Assembly (NCBI RefSeq): GCF_018614585.1
Contig: NZ_JAGGOI010000010.1
Location: 62,001 to 126,000, forward strand
Length of the DNA: 64,000 nt
Reading direction: 5' to 3'
Origin: Streptomyces sp. ISL-1
Lineage (GTDB): Bacteria; Actinomycetota; Actinomycetes; Streptomycetales; Streptomycetaceae
A program made the position numbers and the translations under genes. A model generated the notes under the pieces. That model searched no databases. It was not told the DNA's origin and was given only the letters and a program-made list of their open reading frames with translations. Numbering within the stretch: the stretch's first letter is position 1; each line of letters begins with the position of its first letter. Positions 62,967 through 64,000 of this stretch are shown in pieces.

Positions 62967-63791
62967 TCAGGCTTCGACCTCCACCAGTCGCTTGCCGTCG
63001 AAGGTGCGGACCTCGAAGTGGTCGATGTCGTTCCGGTCCATCGCCGCTCCGCCGTGGACGTAGAGCGGGTTCTTGGACGCCTCGGTCGGGCCGTCCACGA
63101 TGCCGTAACCCCACTTCGGGACGGCCCAGGAGGTCACAACCTCTTCCTCGCCGCTCTTGGAGACTGCGATCAGATTGCACTTGAGCGGGCCCTTGACGTT
63201 CTTCAGCTCGAGAACGGTGTGGGTGCCCCAGCCCTTCTCCTCCAGGCCGACGGTCGCGCTGACCTTGGTGGTCGCGTCCGTGGCCCGAACCTTTTCGTCC
63301 ATGTGGTTGAAGAAGGCGTCCTCGGCGGGACTGGTGGGGTGCGGCTCGGTGAGCGCCTGATTGTTGCCGGTGTCGTCCGCCGTGACCACGACCGCGACGG
63401 CGGGACCGCCGATGATCAGGGCCGCGGCGGCAGCGACCAGATACATGCCGCGCCGGCGCTTTGCCGCGCGCTTGGCCGCGACCTCGTCGAGCAGTCCGCC
63501 GAGCAGCTGCGGGCTGGGCGCGGTGGGCACCACAGGGACCGGCCGCGGCGGCGGGAAGTCGGAGTACCGCATGCCGGGCAGGTTCACCACATTCGGCTGT
63601 TGCACCGGCGCCGGGGCCTCCGCCAGCATGGCCAGCATCGGCTCCATCCCGGAGAACTCCTCGAGGTGGGCGGCGCAGACGTCGCAGCCCGCCAGGTGCG
63701 CCTCGAAGGCGGAGGCGTCTCGTTCGTCCAGAATGCCGAGCACATACGCGCCGACGGCATCGTGTACGGATTCCTGTTCATGCATGGTCAT
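62967..63791 (-). CDS. rsuA: Anti-sigma factor (zinc-binding, membrane), RsuA type
   Basis: 274 residues. N-terminal zf-HC2 with H32xxxC36xxC39 and a further histidine (H10), a single transmembrane helix (about 116-137, YLVAAAAALIIGGPAVAVVV), and an extracytoplasmic domain from about 140. Holds the cognate ECF sigma factor inactive until an envelope signal appears. Its ATG overlaps the sigma stop (ATGA). In S. coelicolor RsuA inhibits SigU, whose release blocks differentiation; the symbol is given by synteny. Confidence 0.88.
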   Translation of the reverse strand: MTMHEQESVHDAVGAYVLGILDERDASAFEAHLAGCDVCAAHLEEFSGMEPMLAMLAEAPAPVQQPNVVNLPGMRYSDFPPPRPVPVVPTAPSPQLLGGLLDEVAAKRAAKRRRGMYLVAAAAALIIGGPAVAVVVTADDTGNNQALTEPHPTSPAEDAFFNHMDEKVRATDATTKVSATVGLEEKGWGTHTVLELKNVKGPLKCNLIAVSKSGEEEVVTSWAVPKWGYGIVDGPTEASKNPLYVHGGAAMDRNDIDHFEVRTFDGKRLVEVEA

Positions 63792-64000
63792 GCCGTGACC
63801 CCCCTCTCCTCCAGAGCGAGCTTCATGGAACGGAGTGCGTAGAACACCCGGGACCGCACCGTCCCACTGGGTATGCCGAGCGTCTCGGCCGCCTCATTGA
63901 CCGTGCGCCCCTTGAAATACGTCTCGACAAGGACTTCCCGGTGGGCGGGCGTCAAATCATCGAGCGCATCTGAGAGCGTCATCAGCCACAACGCCTTGTC
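63788..64000 (-). CDS. sigU: ECF sigma factor, SigU type (partial, N-terminus beyond right edge)
   Basis: Last 70 residues visible. Region 4 of a sigma-70 ECF factor: LTPAHREVLVETYFKGRTVNEAAETLGIPSGTVRSRVFYALRSMKLAL in parts, an intact -35-binding helix-turn-helix. The stop overlaps the anti-sigma start by 4 nt, so they are translated together. Region 2 lies outside the window. Confidence 0.9.
   Translation of the reverse strand, partial: DKALWLMTLSDALDDLTPAHREVLVETYFKGRTVNEAAETLGIPSGTVRSRVFYALRSMKLALEERGVTA

Overview
The window is chromosomal DNA of a Streptomyces species. The evidence is very high GC with strong third-position bias, GTG starts, sporulation and GlcNAc genes typical of the genus (ssgG, nagF/nagE1/nagE2 with DasR-type dre operators), hupA, a SigU/anti-sigma pair, and Ser/Thr receptor kinases with beta-propeller sensor domains. 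From memory, gene order closely follows the S. coelicolor core block around SCO2900-SCO2954. No integrase, transposase, CRISPR array or plasmid gene was seen.

Layout. 0.0-4.8 kb: GroES-like protein (cut by the left edge), DUF3618 protein, thiol peroxidase bcp, then an unusual insert-like cassette of two overlapping HNH endonuclease genes running into an atypical tRNA gene, then rdgB, a small lipoprotein and rph. 4.8-8.3 kb: the GlcNAc PTS genes nagF, nagE1 and nagE2 with three dre operators. 8.3-14.8 kb: metallo-beta-lactamase-fold hydrolase, membrane PemK/MazF-like protein, a cysteine-synthesis module (JAMM protease, Cys-containing leader peptide, sulfur-carrier protein, cysteine synthase), an amino-acid permease, DUF2017 and clpS. 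14.8-20 kb: NAD salvage (pncB, pncA), a hypothetical gene, and a large secreted M6 metalloprotease. 20-27 kb: small membrane protein, two RDD proteins, ssgG, VOC protein, FAD-linked oxidase and a TPR protein. 27-35 kb: hppD with its probable activator hpdA and, further on, probable repressor hpdR, enclosing a glycine-betaine-type ABC operon and a Lon-like (S16) secreted protease. 35-45 kb: helicase, MFS transporter, tRNA-Cys, and a run of one pseudokinase and two receptor kinases. 45-50 kb: a three-gene molybdenum hydroxylase operon with strikingly altered active-site motifs. 50-55 kb: GH20 hexosaminidase with its CUT1 sugar ABC transporter. 55-64 kb: DUF3039, YqgE/AlgH, murA, hupA, malic enzyme, HelD-like helicase, and an anti-sigma/sigma pair cut by the right edge.

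Functional links. GlcNAc is imported by NagF/NagE under DasR control, while the GH20 enzyme and its ABC transporter probably process and import amino-sugar oligomers. JAMM protease, carrier protein and CysM form the thiocarboxylate route to cysteine. hppD, hpdA and hpdR form the tyrosine-catabolic control circuit known in S. coelicolor.

Most unusual elements: (1) the HNH-HNH-tRNA cassette, in which the stop codon of the second endonuclease is the anticodon TAG of a short-variable-loop tRNA and both endonuclease genes carry rare TTA codons; (2) short tandem repeats that repeatedly begin at gene 3' ends and copy the stop codon; (3) the molybdenum hydroxylase large subunit lacking the usual catalytic Glu; (4) twin-arginine-like anchors inside two receptor kinases; (5) a sulfur carrier ending GGMV next to its likely processing protease.
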